Shown one piece after another: positions 1 through 8,749 of a stretch of DNA of 64,000 bases. Origin of the DNA: Gammaproteobacteria bacterium. GTDB taxonomy: Bacteria > Pseudomonadota > Gammaproteobacteria > Pseudomonadales > Pseudohongiellaceae. The translations under genes and the position numbers were made by a program. Below the pieces are notes generated by a model. That model saw nothing but the letters and a program-made list of their open reading frames with translations, was not told the DNA's origin and searched no databases. The stretch is from assembly GCA_947457195.1 (NCBI GenBank), contig CANGUU010000002.1, forward strand, positions 1 through 64,000. The letters run 5' to 3'. How positions within the stretch are numbered: the first letter of the stretch is position 1; every line of letters starts with the position of its first letter.

Positions 1-908
1 GCGTCCTCGGCGAGCAGCCGCAGCACGACCGGGTTGCCCACGCCACGCTCGCCGCTCGATATGCCGGCAAGCGCAGCCAGGCTGGCCAGCGGGACTCTGG
101 ACAGGGCTGCCTGATTCATTGGGTTGCTCAACAACCCGCTGCAGCAGCTGCGCAGCGCGGCAAAGTCGAAACGTCCCTGCGCGCGTTGCGCGAAAGGCGC
201 AAGATGCAGAAAGCCCGCGAGGCGCTTGGCATCGTTGACGGGATAGTTGTCCCACAGCAGGGGTTTGCGGCGCAGTCGCCGCCCCACCTCCAGCAGGTGG
301 TCTCGCGGATATTCGTCGGAGATCACCTTGGGTCCCGTCCAGAAAATCGCGATCTCTGCCGGCAGCGCTGCACCCAATTCTTCGAGGTAATCCGCGGGGC
401 CGGGCCCAAAGTGGCGCAGCAGCAACGGGTCGTCGGAGTAGTAGGTGGGGCAGAGCGCAAACTGCCGCGCTGCGCTATGGCGGCGTATGACGTCGAAGAT
501 CTGCAACTGCCGCTCGGCGAGGCCCGGCAGACTGCCGAGCATGTCATCGAACAGGACGGCCAGCAGCGGGGCCTGCAGCTGGTTCAGCTGGTCAATCTTC
601 CGCAGGAGCGCCTCGCGCCGCTCGGCCGAGAAATCGAGGTAGAGCTCGAAGGGGCTGAGACCGATGCCGAATTCCAGCCCTGCCGCTGCGGTGCGGGCGG
701 CGAGGTCGCGCAGCGCGGCCAGCTCTGCCGCGGGGTAGGGCTCGAACCAGCGCTTGCGGAGGAATGCGTCATTTTTCGGCGCATAAAGATAGGTGCCGAA
801 ACCCTGCGCGGCCAGGAACTGCACCTGCTCGCGACGCGCCTGCCAGCTCCACTGCCGTCCGAAAAATCCCTCGACGATGCCGAGGCGAAAGCCGCCAGCT
901 GCCGCCAT
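1..908 (-). CDS. GH84-family beta-N-acetylglucosaminidase (3' end outside window)
   Basis: Reading leftward from ATG at 908, the protein opens with a GIVEGFFGRQWSW segment (residues 10-22) and YAPKNDAFLRKRW (42-54). A paired aspartate LFDDM follows (D121-D122), then WTGPKVIS and LLWDNYPVND. These are landmarks of glycoside hydrolase family 84 (O-GlcNAcase/hyaluronoglucosaminidase), where the adjacent aspartates drive substrate-assisted hydrolysis of N-acetylglucosaminides. About 302 residues are visible and the frame stays open at the window edge, so the C-terminus is missing. No signal peptide is seen, so a cytoplasmic location is likely. The start lies 18 bp beyond the stop of the rhodanese gene, so the two may be cotranscribed. 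The natural substrate cannot be told from sequence; family membership is fairly sure. Confidence 0.82.
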   Translation of the reverse strand, partial: MAAAGGFRLGIVEGFFGRQWSWQARREQVQFLAAQGFGTYLYAPKNDAFLRKRWFEPYPAAELAALRDLAARTAAAGLEFGIGLSPFELYLDFSAERREALLRKIDQLNQLQAPLLAVLFDDMLGSLPGLAERQLQIFDVIRRHSAARQFALCPTYYSDDPLLLRHFGPGPADYLEELGAALPAEIAIFWTGPKVISDEYPRDHLLEVGRRLRRKPLLWDNYPVNDAKRLAGFLHLAPFAQRAQGRFDFAALRSCCSGLLSNPMNQAALSRVPLASLAALAGISSGERGVGNPVVLRLLAED

Positions 909-926
909 GGTGGCCGGGCGTTTATG

Positions 927-1304
927 TCAGGGCTGTCCGGTAGTCGCGGCGGCCGGTGCAGCTGAAGCGTTCGGTGCCGCCAGCTTGCGCAGTTCGCGCA
1001 CGTCCCCGATACCGCCGGCGTTGGTGACGTTGGTGAAGCCGGCAGCTTCCAGTTGGGCCTTCGCCTGTCCGGCGCGGTTACCGCTGCGGCAGTAAAGCAT
1101 GAGCTCGGCGTCCTTGCCGTACTTGCTGGCGAGAGCGGCCGTATCGAGGCTCGCCAGCGGAATGTTGGCATCGCCCTCGATATGGTCGCTGCTGAACTCC
1201 TCGACCGTGCGTACGTCGATCCAGACCTGCTCGGCCAGCACACTGCCGCTGGCAAGCAGCAGGGCCGCAAAGGCAGAGATAAGCGTGTTTTTCAGGGTTT
1301 GCAT
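927..1304 (-). CDS. Periplasmic rhodanese-like sulfurtransferase (PspE-like)
   Basis: This 125-residue protein has a cleavable signal peptide (about residues 1-24, ending SGSVLA) followed by a single rhodanese domain. The active-site loop CRSGNRAG, at about residues 72-79, carries the persulfide-forming cysteine. The IDVRTVEEFSSDHIEGDANIPL segment is the usual rhodanese entry motif. The length and export signal fit PspE/GlpE-like single-domain periplasmic rhodaneses. A tail rich in Ala and Thr follows the domain. It sits between the aminotransferase and the GH84 gene on the same strand; the sulfur acceptor is unknown. Confidence 0.85.
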   Translation of the reverse strand: MQTLKNTLISAFAALLLASGSVLAEQVWIDVRTVEEFSSDHIEGDANIPLASLDTAALASKYGKDAELMLYCRSGNRAGQAKAQLEAAGFTNVTNAGGIGDVRELRKLAAPNASAAPAAATTGQP

Positions 1305-1339
1305 GGTGCTGTCCTCGTCTTGGTCGCTGGGGGCGTCGG

Positions 1340-2512
1340 TCAGGCGCGTTTGCTCATGAGTTCCTTCACGCGGCGCATGGCCTCGCGGATGTTGTCGGTA
1401 CTGCTCGCGTAGCTGAAGCGGATATATCCCTCGCCGAGGTGCCCAAAACTGGTGCCCGCCACGGTCGCCACGCCAGCTTCTTCGAGCAGCAACTCTTCGA
1501 GTTGCTTGGACTTCAGACCGGTGCCGGTGATGTTGGGGAAGGCATAGAAGGCTCCCTTGGGAACGATGCAGGAAAAGCCGGGAATTTCGTTGAGCAATTG
1601 CACGATCAGGCGGCGCCGCTCATCAAAGGTGCGCAGCATCATGTCGACGGCATCCTGTGGTCCGTTGAGCGCTTCCACGCCGGCGCGCTGCACGATCGCA
1701 GAGGGGCAGGAATTGCTGTTGATCTGCAGACGCTCGGCGTGGTCGATCAGTGAAGATGGCCAGACGCCGTAGCCGAGTCGCCAACCGGTCATCGAATAGG
1801 TCTTGCTCCAGCCATCGAGCAGGATGGTGCGGTCGCGGATGCTGTCGAACTCGAGGAAGCTCACGTGTTTGAGTCCATCGTAGAGGAGCCGGGCGTAGAT
1901 TTCGTCGGCGAGCAGGGTCACGTGCGGGTATTTCTCGAGGCCCTTCACGAAGCGCTCGATGGTGTCACGCTCCAGCACCCCGCCGGTGGGATTGGCCGGC
2001 GTGTTGATGATGATCAGCCGGGTATTGGGCGTGATCTGCGCCAGTACGCGATCCGGGTCGAAGGCAAAGCCGGTGCTTTCCAGCAATTCGATCGGCACGG
2101 CGGTGGCACCCGTGAACTTGATCATGGACTCGTAGATCGGGAAGCCGGGGTTCGGATACATGATCTCCGCTCCCGGCTCTCCGAACATCATGATGGCGAA
2201 GAACATGGTGGGCTTGCCGCCCGGGACGATCATCACGTTGTCCTTGTCGATCTTCACCCCGCGCTGGCGCAGGATGTCGCCAGCGACTGCTTCGCGCAGC
2301 TCCGGCAACCCTTTGGCAGGCGTATAGAAGTGGAAGCCATCATCGATGGCCTTCTTGCCTGCCTCGACGATGTTGGCCGGTGTGCGGAAGTCGGGCGAGC
2401 CGATGCCAAGGTTGACGATGCTGCGACCCTGCGCCTCGAGGGCCTTGGCTTTGGCGAGGATCTTGAACGCGGATTCGGTCCCGAGGCGGGACATGGCGTG
2501 GGCTAACTGCAT
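1340..2512 (-). CDS. Class I/II PLP-dependent aminotransferase
   Basis: The 390-residue protein belongs to fold-type I aminotransferases. Visible motifs are the substrate and phosphate loop NLGIGSPDFRTP near residue 34, NTPANPTGG (170-178), the LADEIY aspartate that contacts the PLP pyridine nitrogen, and GWSKTYSMTGWRLG, whose lysine K237 should form the Schiff base. Length and motifs match the AspC/AlaC-like subgroup, which transfers amino groups among aspartate, alanine or aromatic acids and 2-oxoglutarate. The exact substrate cannot be assigned. It is encoded just upstream of the rhodanese gene with 35 bp between them. Confidence 0.85.
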   Translation of the reverse strand: MQLAHAMSRLGTESAFKILAKAKALEAQGRSIVNLGIGSPDFRTPANIVEAGKKAIDDGFHFYTPAKGLPELREAVAGDILRQRGVKIDKDNVMIVPGGKPTMFFAIMMFGEPGAEIMYPNPGFPIYESMIKFTGATAVPIELLESTGFAFDPDRVLAQITPNTRLIIINTPANPTGGVLERDTIERFVKGLEKYPHVTLLADEIYARLLYDGLKHVSFLEFDSIRDRTILLDGWSKTYSMTGWRLGYGVWPSSLIDHAERLQINSNSCPSAIVQRAGVEALNGPQDAVDMMLRTFDERRRLIVQLLNEIPGFSCIVPKGAFYAFPNITGTGLKSKQLEELLLEEAGVATVAGTSFGHLGEGYIRFSYASSTDNIREAMRRVKELMSKRA

Positions 2513-2623
2513 GGTGTCCTCTGTGCTGCGAGGCCGCCTGTGCCGGCGGTCCCTTCGATGGTTGGTGATAGCGGCGTCGAGTATAGCGACGAAGTCCGGC
2601 GATTGCCGCTTCGTTTGCCGCCG

Positions 2624-4276
2624 CTACTGACCGAGCCGCGCCCGTTCGATCAGCGCAGCCGTCGAACTGTCGAAGCCCTGGCAGGGCGCTCCGGCTGTCA
2701 GTGCCCGATAGACACCGTTCCCCAGCACCTTGCCAAGCTCCACACCCCATTGGTCGAAGGCGTTGAGACCGAGCAGCACGCTCTGCACATAGACCTTGTG
2801 CTCGTAGAGCGCGATGAGGGCGCCGAGGCTGCCGGGATCGAGACGGGACAGCAGGAGGGTATTGGTCGGCCGGTTGCCCGGGCAGGCCTTGTGCGGCGCC
2901 AGCCACTTGGCCTGCTCGACCCCCATGCCCTGCCGCAGCAGTTCCTCTTGGGCGTCTTCGCGGGACTTACCGAGCATCAGCGCCTGACTCTGGGCGAAGC
3001 AGTTGGCCAGCAACTGCAGATGGGCATCACGCTGACTGCTGGCGCTCTGCAGCACGGCGATGAAATCGGCTGGGACCAGTCGCGTGCCCTGGTGCAGCAA
3101 CTGGTGGAAGGAGTGCTGACCATTGGTCCCGGCGCTGCCCCACAGGATGCCGCCGCTGTCGCCGCGCAAGGCGACGCCGTCGCGACTGACCTGTTTTCCC
3201 AGACTCTCCATGTCGAGCTGCTGCAGAAAGGCCGGAAACCACTGCAGATTCTGCGCGTAGGGCAGCACGGCGTGACTGTGCGCACCGAAGGCGTGGTAGT
3301 ACCAGTGGGTGAGGAGCGCGAGCAGCACCGGCAGGTTGGTCCGCAGCGGCGCAGTGCGGAAGTGTTCGTCCAGCGCGTGGGCACCGGCCAGCAGGGCACG
3401 GAAGTTGGCCATCCCGACGCCAAGCGCGATGGGCAGGCCGATGGCCGACCAGAGCGAGTAGCGGCCTCCCACCCAGTCCCACAGCGGAAATATGTTGGCA
3501 GGTGCAATGCCGAATTCCGCTGCCTTCTCGACATTGGCGCTGACGGCGACGAAATGCCTGGCGAGGTCGCTGTGGGCAAGGCCCCCTGCCAGCGCCCAGG
3601 CGCGGGCGGCCCTGGCGTTCTGCATGGTTTCCAGCGTAGTGAAGGTCTTTGAAGCGACCACGCACAGCGTCGTGCCCGGCTGCAGGCGGGCAAGCGTTTG
3701 CTCGAGATGCAGAGGATCCACGTTCGACACGAAGTGGCAGCGCAGACCAGCGATCCACCGGTCCTGCAGGGCTTCATACACCATGGCCGGACCGAGGTCG
3801 GAGCCGCCGATACCGATGTTCACCACATCGGTGATGCGCTCGTCACGAAAACCCCGCCAGTGGCCCTGCGCCAGTGCATGGCAGAACGCCTCCATGCGGG
3901 CAAGCGTGGCATGGACTTCCTGTGAGCGGGGATCGCTGCCCCTCGGTGCGCGCAGCAAGGTATGCAGGGCTGGGCGCTCTTCGGTGTTGTTGACCTGGGC
4001 ACCGGCGAACAGCGCAGCGATTGCCGACGGCAGACCTGCCGCCGTGGCCAGCGCGAGCAGGCTGTCCAGCGCGCCTTCGTCGAGCCGGTTCTTGGAAAAA
4101 TCCAGCGTGAGGCCGGCGGCTGTCAGCGTGTAGCGGCCGGCTCGCGCCGGATCAGCTGCAAACTGCTCGCGCAGGGTCGTGCGGGAGAGACGCTTGGCGT
4201 CCTGCAGACAGCGTGTCCACGCGGCTTCGGCGGCAGTCGGCTCGCCAGCGCTGGAACCGAGGGTGTCGATAGTCAT
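2624..4276 (-). CDS. pgi: Glucose-6-phosphate isomerase
   Basis: This 550-residue enzyme interconverts glucose 6-phosphate and fructose 6-phosphate in glycolysis and gluconeogenesis. Characteristic segments are VNIGIGGSDLGPAMV, GGRYSLWSAIGLPIAL, the catalytic GTNGQHSFHQLLHQGT block, and the C-terminal DQWGVELGKVLG with the conserved lysine. The ATG at 4276 is chosen because GGAAG lies about 6 bases upstream; an upstream TTG at 4297 would add seven residues and destroy that spacing. Together with the PPi-type phosphofructokinase at 15.6 kb it suggests an active sugar-phosphate pathway. Confidence 0.97.
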   Translation of the reverse strand: MTIDTLGSSAGEPTAAEAAWTRCLQDAKRLSRTTLREQFAADPARAGRYTLTAAGLTLDFSKNRLDEGALDSLLALATAAGLPSAIAALFAGAQVNNTEERPALHTLLRAPRGSDPRSQEVHATLARMEAFCHALAQGHWRGFRDERITDVVNIGIGGSDLGPAMVYEALQDRWIAGLRCHFVSNVDPLHLEQTLARLQPGTTLCVVASKTFTTLETMQNARAARAWALAGGLAHSDLARHFVAVSANVEKAAEFGIAPANIFPLWDWVGGRYSLWSAIGLPIALGVGMANFRALLAGAHALDEHFRTAPLRTNLPVLLALLTHWYYHAFGAHSHAVLPYAQNLQWFPAFLQQLDMESLGKQVSRDGVALRGDSGGILWGSAGTNGQHSFHQLLHQGTRLVPADFIAVLQSASSQRDAHLQLLANCFAQSQALMLGKSREDAQEELLRQGMGVEQAKWLAPHKACPGNRPTNTLLLSRLDPGSLGALIALYEHKVYVQSVLLGLNAFDQWGVELGKVLGNGVYRALTAGAPCQGFDSSTAALIERARLGQ

Positions 4277-4304
4277 GATCCACTTCCGTAAAAACAAACC
4301 TGCG

Positions 4305-4334
4305 TTGCCGGACCGCTCGGGTCGTTGCTACACT
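4305..4334 (+). promoter_or_regulatory. Probable sigma-70 promoter of tRNA-Thr
   Basis: TTGCCG (4305-4310) and TACACT (4329-4334) are separated by 18 bases and lie 15 bases upstream of the tRNA. The bases after the -10 box are GC-rich, as is usual for stable-RNA promoters under stringent control. The assignment is by eye only. Confidence 0.5.
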
Positions 4335-4348
4335 TCCCGCGCTTTTTC

Positions 4349-4424
<76 letters not shown>

Positions 4425-4436
4425 TTTCACCGAAGG

Positions 4437-4473
4437 GGGCAGATGCTCATTGAGGTCTGCCCTTTTCGCTTTT
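4437..4473 (+). terminator. Rho-independent terminator after tRNA-Thr
   Basis: GGGCAGA (4437-4443) pairs with TCTGCCC (4456-4462) around a 12-base loop and is followed by TTTTCGCTTTTT. It lies 12 bases after the tRNA end and should stop its transcript. Confidence 0.75.
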
Positions 4474-4590
4474 TGCCCTCTGTCGATTTCAGCCCTCTTT
4501 CGATTTCTGCTCACTTGCGATTTTTGCGCTCGGCTGCCAATGCTGCTCGTGGCTGCCATTCCTTCCGGCGCTTTCCCTGCCGCCGATCAC

Positions 4591-4845
4591 TCAGAGCTCC
4601 AGGTCTTTCTGGCCAGGCTGCCAACCCGCGAGGTCGAGCTGGGCCTTGCCCAGACCCAGATGCTTGAGCCAGCGGGCGACGGCGTCGAGCGTGACCCAGG
4701 TCTTGAGTTTGCCGCTCGTGGTGAGCGCCCGCACCGAGTCCGTGAGATGGTCCAGTTCGACGTAGAAGAGACCGCCGTTGGCGATGATCCGGACCTTACG
4801 GATGGCGCCGGCTTCGATGAGGGCGCGTAGCGTGCGTTCGTCCAT
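4591..4845 (-). CDS. ParC-like partition-associated small protein
   Basis: The 84-residue protein starts MDERTLRALIEAGAIRKVRI and ends in LGKAQLDLAGWQPGQKD. It resembles the short proteins annotated as plasmid replication/partition-related (ParC family) in proteobacterial plasmids and integrative elements. That assignment rests on memory of the family pattern, not on a search. Start ATG at 4845 is preferred to an upstream in-frame ATG at 4905, which would put a poorly conserved 20-residue leader before MDERTL. It stands alone, with no ParA/ParB neighbours, about 165 bp from tRNA-Thr, which suggests a leftover of an old element. Its function here is unknown. Confidence 0.5.
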   Translation of the reverse strand: MDERTLRALIEAGAIRKVRIIANGGLFYVELDHLTDSVRALTTSGKLKTWVTLDAVARWLKHLGLGKAQLDLAGWQPGQKDLEL

Positions 4846-4951
4846 GCAGGGGCCGACGTGGAAGCGGATTCGATGGTTTGGCGAGACCCGGGCAAGATGG
4901 TACAAACACCCTGCTTTGGCAAGGGGCCGAGGCAGGCTGCGGAGAGCAGGT

Positions 4952-6637
4952 ATGGGATCGGCTGTTTATCGGGCGGGGCGCGGCGCAGGCACGGCCGTCC
5001 TGACCCTGCTGTGGCTCGTGGTTGCCTCACTGCCGGGCGCTGGCCGGGCGGCTGTGACAGCGGTCGACTTGCTGGAGCGCAGCCGCCTCGACGGTACCTT
5101 CGACGCCGGTGCCTACGAGGCCGTGCAGGCGACGCTGCACTTTGCCGTCGACCCGCTGGACCCGCACAACGCGCTGATCGCCGACATCGCTGCCGCGCCG
5201 CGTCGCGCGGATGGCAAGGTGGAGTTCACGGCAGACCTGCTGGTATGGAAGCCTGTGGATCCCGGGCGTGGCAACGGGGTGGCGCTGGTGGACATCCCCA
5301 ACCGCGGCACGCAGGTCATCACCAGCGTCAATCGTCCCGTGGCGGGTCAGCCCTTTGGCGACGGCTTCTTGCTCGATGCCGGCTACACGCTGGTATGGAT
5401 CGGCTGGGAGCACGACGCTCCGGACCCCGACCTCGGCATCGACATTCAGGTCCCGAGTGCCGCGGGAGAACCGCTGGCGGGCCTCGGGCTGGCAGCGGTC
5501 CGCGACCTGGGTAGCTGGATGGCCTACGATGACACCGCTCTCGTGCACAGCCAGCAGTTGCTCGCTTTCGGGTTGTCACAGAGCGGCCGTTTCCTGCGCA
5601 CGTTTCTCTACTACGGTTTCAACGAGGACGAGCAGGGCAGACAGGTCTTCGATGGCCTGCTGCCGCACGTGGCCGGTGCTGCGCTGCTGGACATCAATCG
5701 GCGCGGAGCGCGCCCGCTGGACCGTGCCATGTATGCGGCGACCCTGTACCCCTTCACCGATGTCGCCTACCCGGACCCCGCCAGTTCTGCGCAGGAGGGA
5801 CTGCTCGACAATCCGCGCGCGCGGGCCACACAGCCGAAGATCTTCTACACCGACAGTGCCAACGAGTATTGGGGGGGTGGTCGCGTGGCCGCGCTTACCC
5901 ACCTCACGCCGGACGGGGCGACGGACATCGACCTGCCAGCCAACGTCAGACGCTACTATCTGGCCGGGACGCAGCACGTCCCTGCGGCTTTTCCGCCGCC
6001 CGCCGTCGCGACGGCCCAGTTGGCGGCCAACCCGCTCGATTACGTCTGGCACCTGCGTGCCTTGCTGACTGCACTGACGGCCTGGGTGGTCGAGGGGCAG
6101 GAGCCGCCACCGAGTCTTTATCCACGATTGGCTGCCGGTGAACTCGTCAGCGCCGAGCGACATGCGTTTCCCGGCCTGCCCGGCAGCGAGCGCCTGCGAA
6201 GCCTGGGCGCCGGGGTTCGTCTCGGGAATCCTCTGCTGCCGAACGCCGCCGCCCCGGGGGCAGCCTTGCCGCTGCTGGTTCCGCAGGGAGACGCCGACGG
6301 CAACGACCTCGCCGGCCTGCGCCATCCTGAACTGGTGGTACCGCTGGCCACCTACACAGGCTGGAATTTCCAGCGCGCAGGGGCAGGCAACCCTGCCGAA
6401 CTGGTGCCGCTGATCGGCGGCTATCTGGCGCTGCCAGCCGATGCTGCCGCGGGGCGGCGTACGGGGGATCCCCGTGTTTCAGTGGCGGAGCGCTACGCCA
6501 GCAAGCAGGTTTTTCTCGAGCGCGTAGAGCAAGAGGCGCTGCGACAGGTGAGCGGCAGGTACCTGCTCGCGGTCGACGTCGATGCCATCGTGGAGCGTGC
6601 GTCGCGGCATTGGGACCTGGTTACGGCGCCGCGTTAG
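4952..6637 (+). CDS. Exported alpha/beta-hydrolase domain protein
   Basis: The 561-residue protein begins with a basic stretch and hydrophobic segment ending GAGRAA, which looks like a signal peptide, so export is likely. The core contains FGLSQSGRFLRTFLYYGFN, where GLSQSGR fits a nucleophile elbow with a catalytic serine. YYLAGTQHVPA further on could hold the catalytic histidine. The length and the GFNEDEQGRQVFDGLLPHVAGA block match the uncharacterised 'alpha/beta hydrolase domain' family found in many aquatic proteobacteria. The start at 4952 follows GGAGAGCAGG. No substrate can be named. It converges with the gene at 6621; their 3' ends overlap by 17 bp. Confidence 0.65.
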   Translation: MGSAVYRAGRGAGTAVLTLLWLVVASLPGAGRAAVTAVDLLERSRLDGTFDAGAYEAVQATLHFAVDPLDPHNALIADIAAAPRRADGKVEFTADLLVWKPVDPGRGNGVALVDIPNRGTQVITSVNRPVAGQPFGDGFLLDAGYTLVWIGWEHDAPDPDLGIDIQVPSAAGEPLAGLGLAAVRDLGSWMAYDDTALVHSQQLLAFGLSQSGRFLRTFLYYGFNEDEQGRQVFDGLLPHVAGAALLDINRRGARPLDRAMYAATLYPFTDVAYPDPASSAQEGLLDNPRARATQPKIFYTDSANEYWGGGRVAALTHLTPDGATDIDLPANVRRYYLAGTQHVPAAFPPPAVATAQLAANPLDYVWHLRALLTALTAWVVEGQEPPPSLYPRLAAGELVSAERHAFPGLPGSERLRSLGAGVRLGNPLLPNAAAPGAALPLLVPQGDADGNDLAGLRHPELVVPLATYTGWNFQRAGAGNPAELVPLIGGYLALPADAAAGRRTGDPRVSVAERYASKQVFLERVEQEALRQVSGRYLLAVDVDAIVERASRHWDLVTAPR

Positions 6638-7721
6638 TCGCGGGACCGGCAGGTGGGGTGCCACCGGCCGGCGCTGCGGTCTCCAGGGCGAAAAGCTCGG
6701 CCAGCAACCCGCGCCACTCGCGGTACTGCTGCTCGAGGGTGCCGCTCAGCTTGTAGACGGAGTCGTCGAGGGCCAGTTGTGTGGGTGCCACTTCGTTGGT
6801 GAAGCCCTGACCGACTTCTTCCACATAGAGTTGCTGCAGTTTCGCCCAGCGAAAATTGTTGTAGCTGTCCTGCAGCGCGCGATAACTGCCGCGCGGGAAG
6901 GCGCTGGGCGTGGCGAGTTCACGCGCGGTACGGGCACTGCTGCTTTCCGCCTGTTCTGCCTGCACGTTGCGCCACAGGTCGTAGACTGGCTTCACGTCGC
7001 CGTAGAACTGCTGGTACTGCTCGTCCACCACATCGATGAACAGGTACTCACGTTCCCGGATGGCGAGAATGCGCCGCAGCAGTGGATCATCGTCGGCTGG
7101 CAGTCGCTGCAGGCTGAAACTGCCGTCGGTCTGCTGCCGCATGAAATCCTCGAACGCGGCCGGCACCAGTCCATGCCCGTAGCGCACCAGGGCGGCATTC
7201 TTGATGCGGCGCAGGGCAGCCGTATCCTGCTGCTCCAGTTGGGCGACGAGGTCGCGAATCAGCGCGCTGAAGACATCGGCGAACACGTCTTCGGCGAAGG
7301 CGTCGTCACTGAGTGACTCGCTGCGGATCGCAGTCCCCGCGTAGGTCTGATCGACCCACAGGCGGCCCAGGCTGTCACTGGCGCGAATCTGCAGGGCCAG
7401 CCGGCTTCCAGTCGACTCGAGGATGGCGCCGTCGATGCGCAGCTCGGCGCCATTGTCGAGCACAGGCAGTACCCGGACGGCGCCAAAGCGCCCACTCTGC
7501 TCGAGACGGTAACGCAGATACAGCGGCAACAGGCGCTGCTCACTTTCTCGCACGGCAGCCACCGTGGCCGCGACCGAGTCGTCTGCTGCCGCCGCAGCAC
7601 CGGCCGGGTCCGCAGTCGCCGCATGGGTGAACACGGCGATGCTCACGTCGAGAAAGTCGCCCTCCGTCTGACCCAGCGCCAGCGATGCGAGGCAGCAGCA
7701 CAGCCACACCCCGCGTTTCAC
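6621..7721 (-). CDS. Exported protein of unknown function
   Basis: I do not recognise this 366-residue protein. It is read from GTG at 7721, which overlaps the stop codon of the upstream lipoprotein gene as GTGA, so the two should be translationally coupled. The N-terminus (VKRGVWLCCCLASLALG) looks like a short signal peptide, possibly lipoprotein-like because of its cysteines. The middle contains beta-rich text (LRIDGAILESTGSRLALQIRASDSLGRLWVDQTYAGTA), and the rest is helical and charged. The C-terminus is Ala/Pro/Gly-rich. It probably works in the envelope with its partner at 7718-8428. Confidence 0.7.
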   Translation of the reverse strand: MKRGVWLCCCLASLALGQTEGDFLDVSIAVFTHAATADPAGAAAAADDSVAATVAAVRESEQRLLPLYLRYRLEQSGRFGAVRVLPVLDNGAELRIDGAILESTGSRLALQIRASDSLGRLWVDQTYAGTAIRSESLSDDAFAEDVFADVFSALIRDLVAQLEQQDTAALRRIKNAALVRYGHGLVPAAFEDFMRQQTDGSFSLQRLPADDDPLLRRILAIREREYLFIDVVDEQYQQFYGDVKPVYDLWRNVQAEQAESSSARTARELATPSAFPRGSYRALQDSYNNFRWAKLQQLYVEEVGQGFTNEVAPTQLALDDSVYKLSGTLEQQYREWRGLLAELFALETAAPAGGTPPAGPATNAAP

Positions 7722-8428
7722 TGGGCACCGCCCCGCTGCGAGCAGACGCGATTGCGGGTGAGCGTGAGCTCGCAATCGTAGAAACGGTCGTTGTTGATGT
7801 AGCGCGTGTAGTAGTTGCTGATGATGACCGGCACGGCCACGAGGTCCGAACTGACCGTTGTGGTGACGTTTAGCTGGGCGGCATCGGGGCTGAGGCTGAA
7901 CTGGTGCACGATCGACAGGCCACCCGGGAGGTCCATGTTGAACACCAGCTTGTCGTTGTTCCAGCCGCACAACTCGTTGCCGAACGGCGAGCTGTCCCGC
8001 ACGTAGAGTCGGTCGCGGTAGCGGCAACGCAGGGCGAAATCCTCTTGTCGCTGCACAGTGATACCTTGCTCATCCTGGGCGATGTCGAGAATGGGCATGC
8101 GCGTAAGTTCTTCGGCGAAGCGCGCCAGGCCGTTGATGGCATCACCATCCAGACCGAAGCCGCCCCGCGCCGCCAGCTCCGGATTGCCCTGCGTGACGCG
8201 TCGGAGGACGTCGGCCACGTAAAGTTGAAATTTGGTGTTGAAGTCATCACTTAGCTGGTAGTTCTTCTCCCAGTTACCGGCAAAGTTGGTGAGATTGCCC
8301 GCGTGTGACGGCACGGCCTCCGCGTTGCCGGGCGGCGCGCTCACACGCTGTGTCTGCTGCGGCGCACTACAGGCGCCAAGCAACAGCAGCCATGCGAGGA
8401 GCAGGGAGGAGCGCAACAAAATGGACAT
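7718..8428 (-). CDS. Predicted lipoprotein of unknown function
   Basis: The 236-residue product has a hydrophobic leader ending in the lipobox LLGAC, so it should be lipidated at that cysteine. The mature part begins with a Pro/Ala-rich linker and continues with FAGNWEKNYQLSDDFNTKF and a C-terminal beta-rich region with several cysteines (LRCRYRD, NELCGWNND, YDCELTLT, RVCSQ). I do not recognise the family. It is the first gene of a two-gene operon with the overlapping exported-protein gene. Confidence 0.72.
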   Translation of the reverse strand: MSILLRSSLLLAWLLLLGACSAPQQTQRVSAPPGNAEAVPSHAGNLTNFAGNWEKNYQLSDDFNTKFQLYVADVLRRVTQGNPELAARGGFGLDGDAINGLARFAEELTRMPILDIAQDEQGITVQRQEDFALRCRYRDRLYVRDSSPFGNELCGWNNDKLVFNMDLPGGLSIVHQFSLSPDAAQLNVTTTVSSDLVAVPVIISNYYTRYINNDRFYDCELTLTRNRVCSQRGGAQ

Positions 8429-8749
8429 GAGGGCGGGGCTGAAGCAGGCGATCCTGAGGCCGGGTCGGGCAGTGTAACTTTTCCGTCTGCAGGCGTAAGC
8501 AAATTTTCCTCAGAGCACCTTTTTGAATATTTCCAATAAATTTATGCACATAGCGAGCCTTTGTGAGGATCGTAGTGAAGAAAGCTTGCTAAATTTTCCG
8601 GGCCGGTTCGCAAGCGGCGTAATCCTTTGAATTGATTGATATTTATTTGTAAAGCAATTTTACCGCCAGTTCTGTGGTCTCGGCGTCGCCGGCGCAGTGT
8701 CACAGGCAATCGACGTTTACTCACACACTTATCCACAGGTTGAACCCGC
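8429..8749 (+). other. Divergent AT-rich intergenic region with one DnaA-box match
   Basis: This 321-base gap separates the leftward lipoprotein operon from the rightward thioesterase gene. Bases from about 8490 to 8660 are clearly AT-richer than the surroundings and must carry both promoters, although no clean -35/-10 pair stands out. TTATCCACA at 8729-8737 is a perfect DnaA-box 9-mer but is single, so it is not evidence of an origin. No gene is seen. Confidence 0.45.

Noticed and set aside
4480-4530. Three CGATTT copies after the tRNA-Thr terminator as an att or operator array
   Set aside because: The spacing is irregular and flanking bases differ; no second copy of the tRNA-Thr 3' end was found in the window.
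8729-8737. Perfect DnaA box as a sign of an origin
   Set aside because: Only one box, no cluster and no dnaA/dnaN/gidA nearby; a 9-mer can occur by chance.
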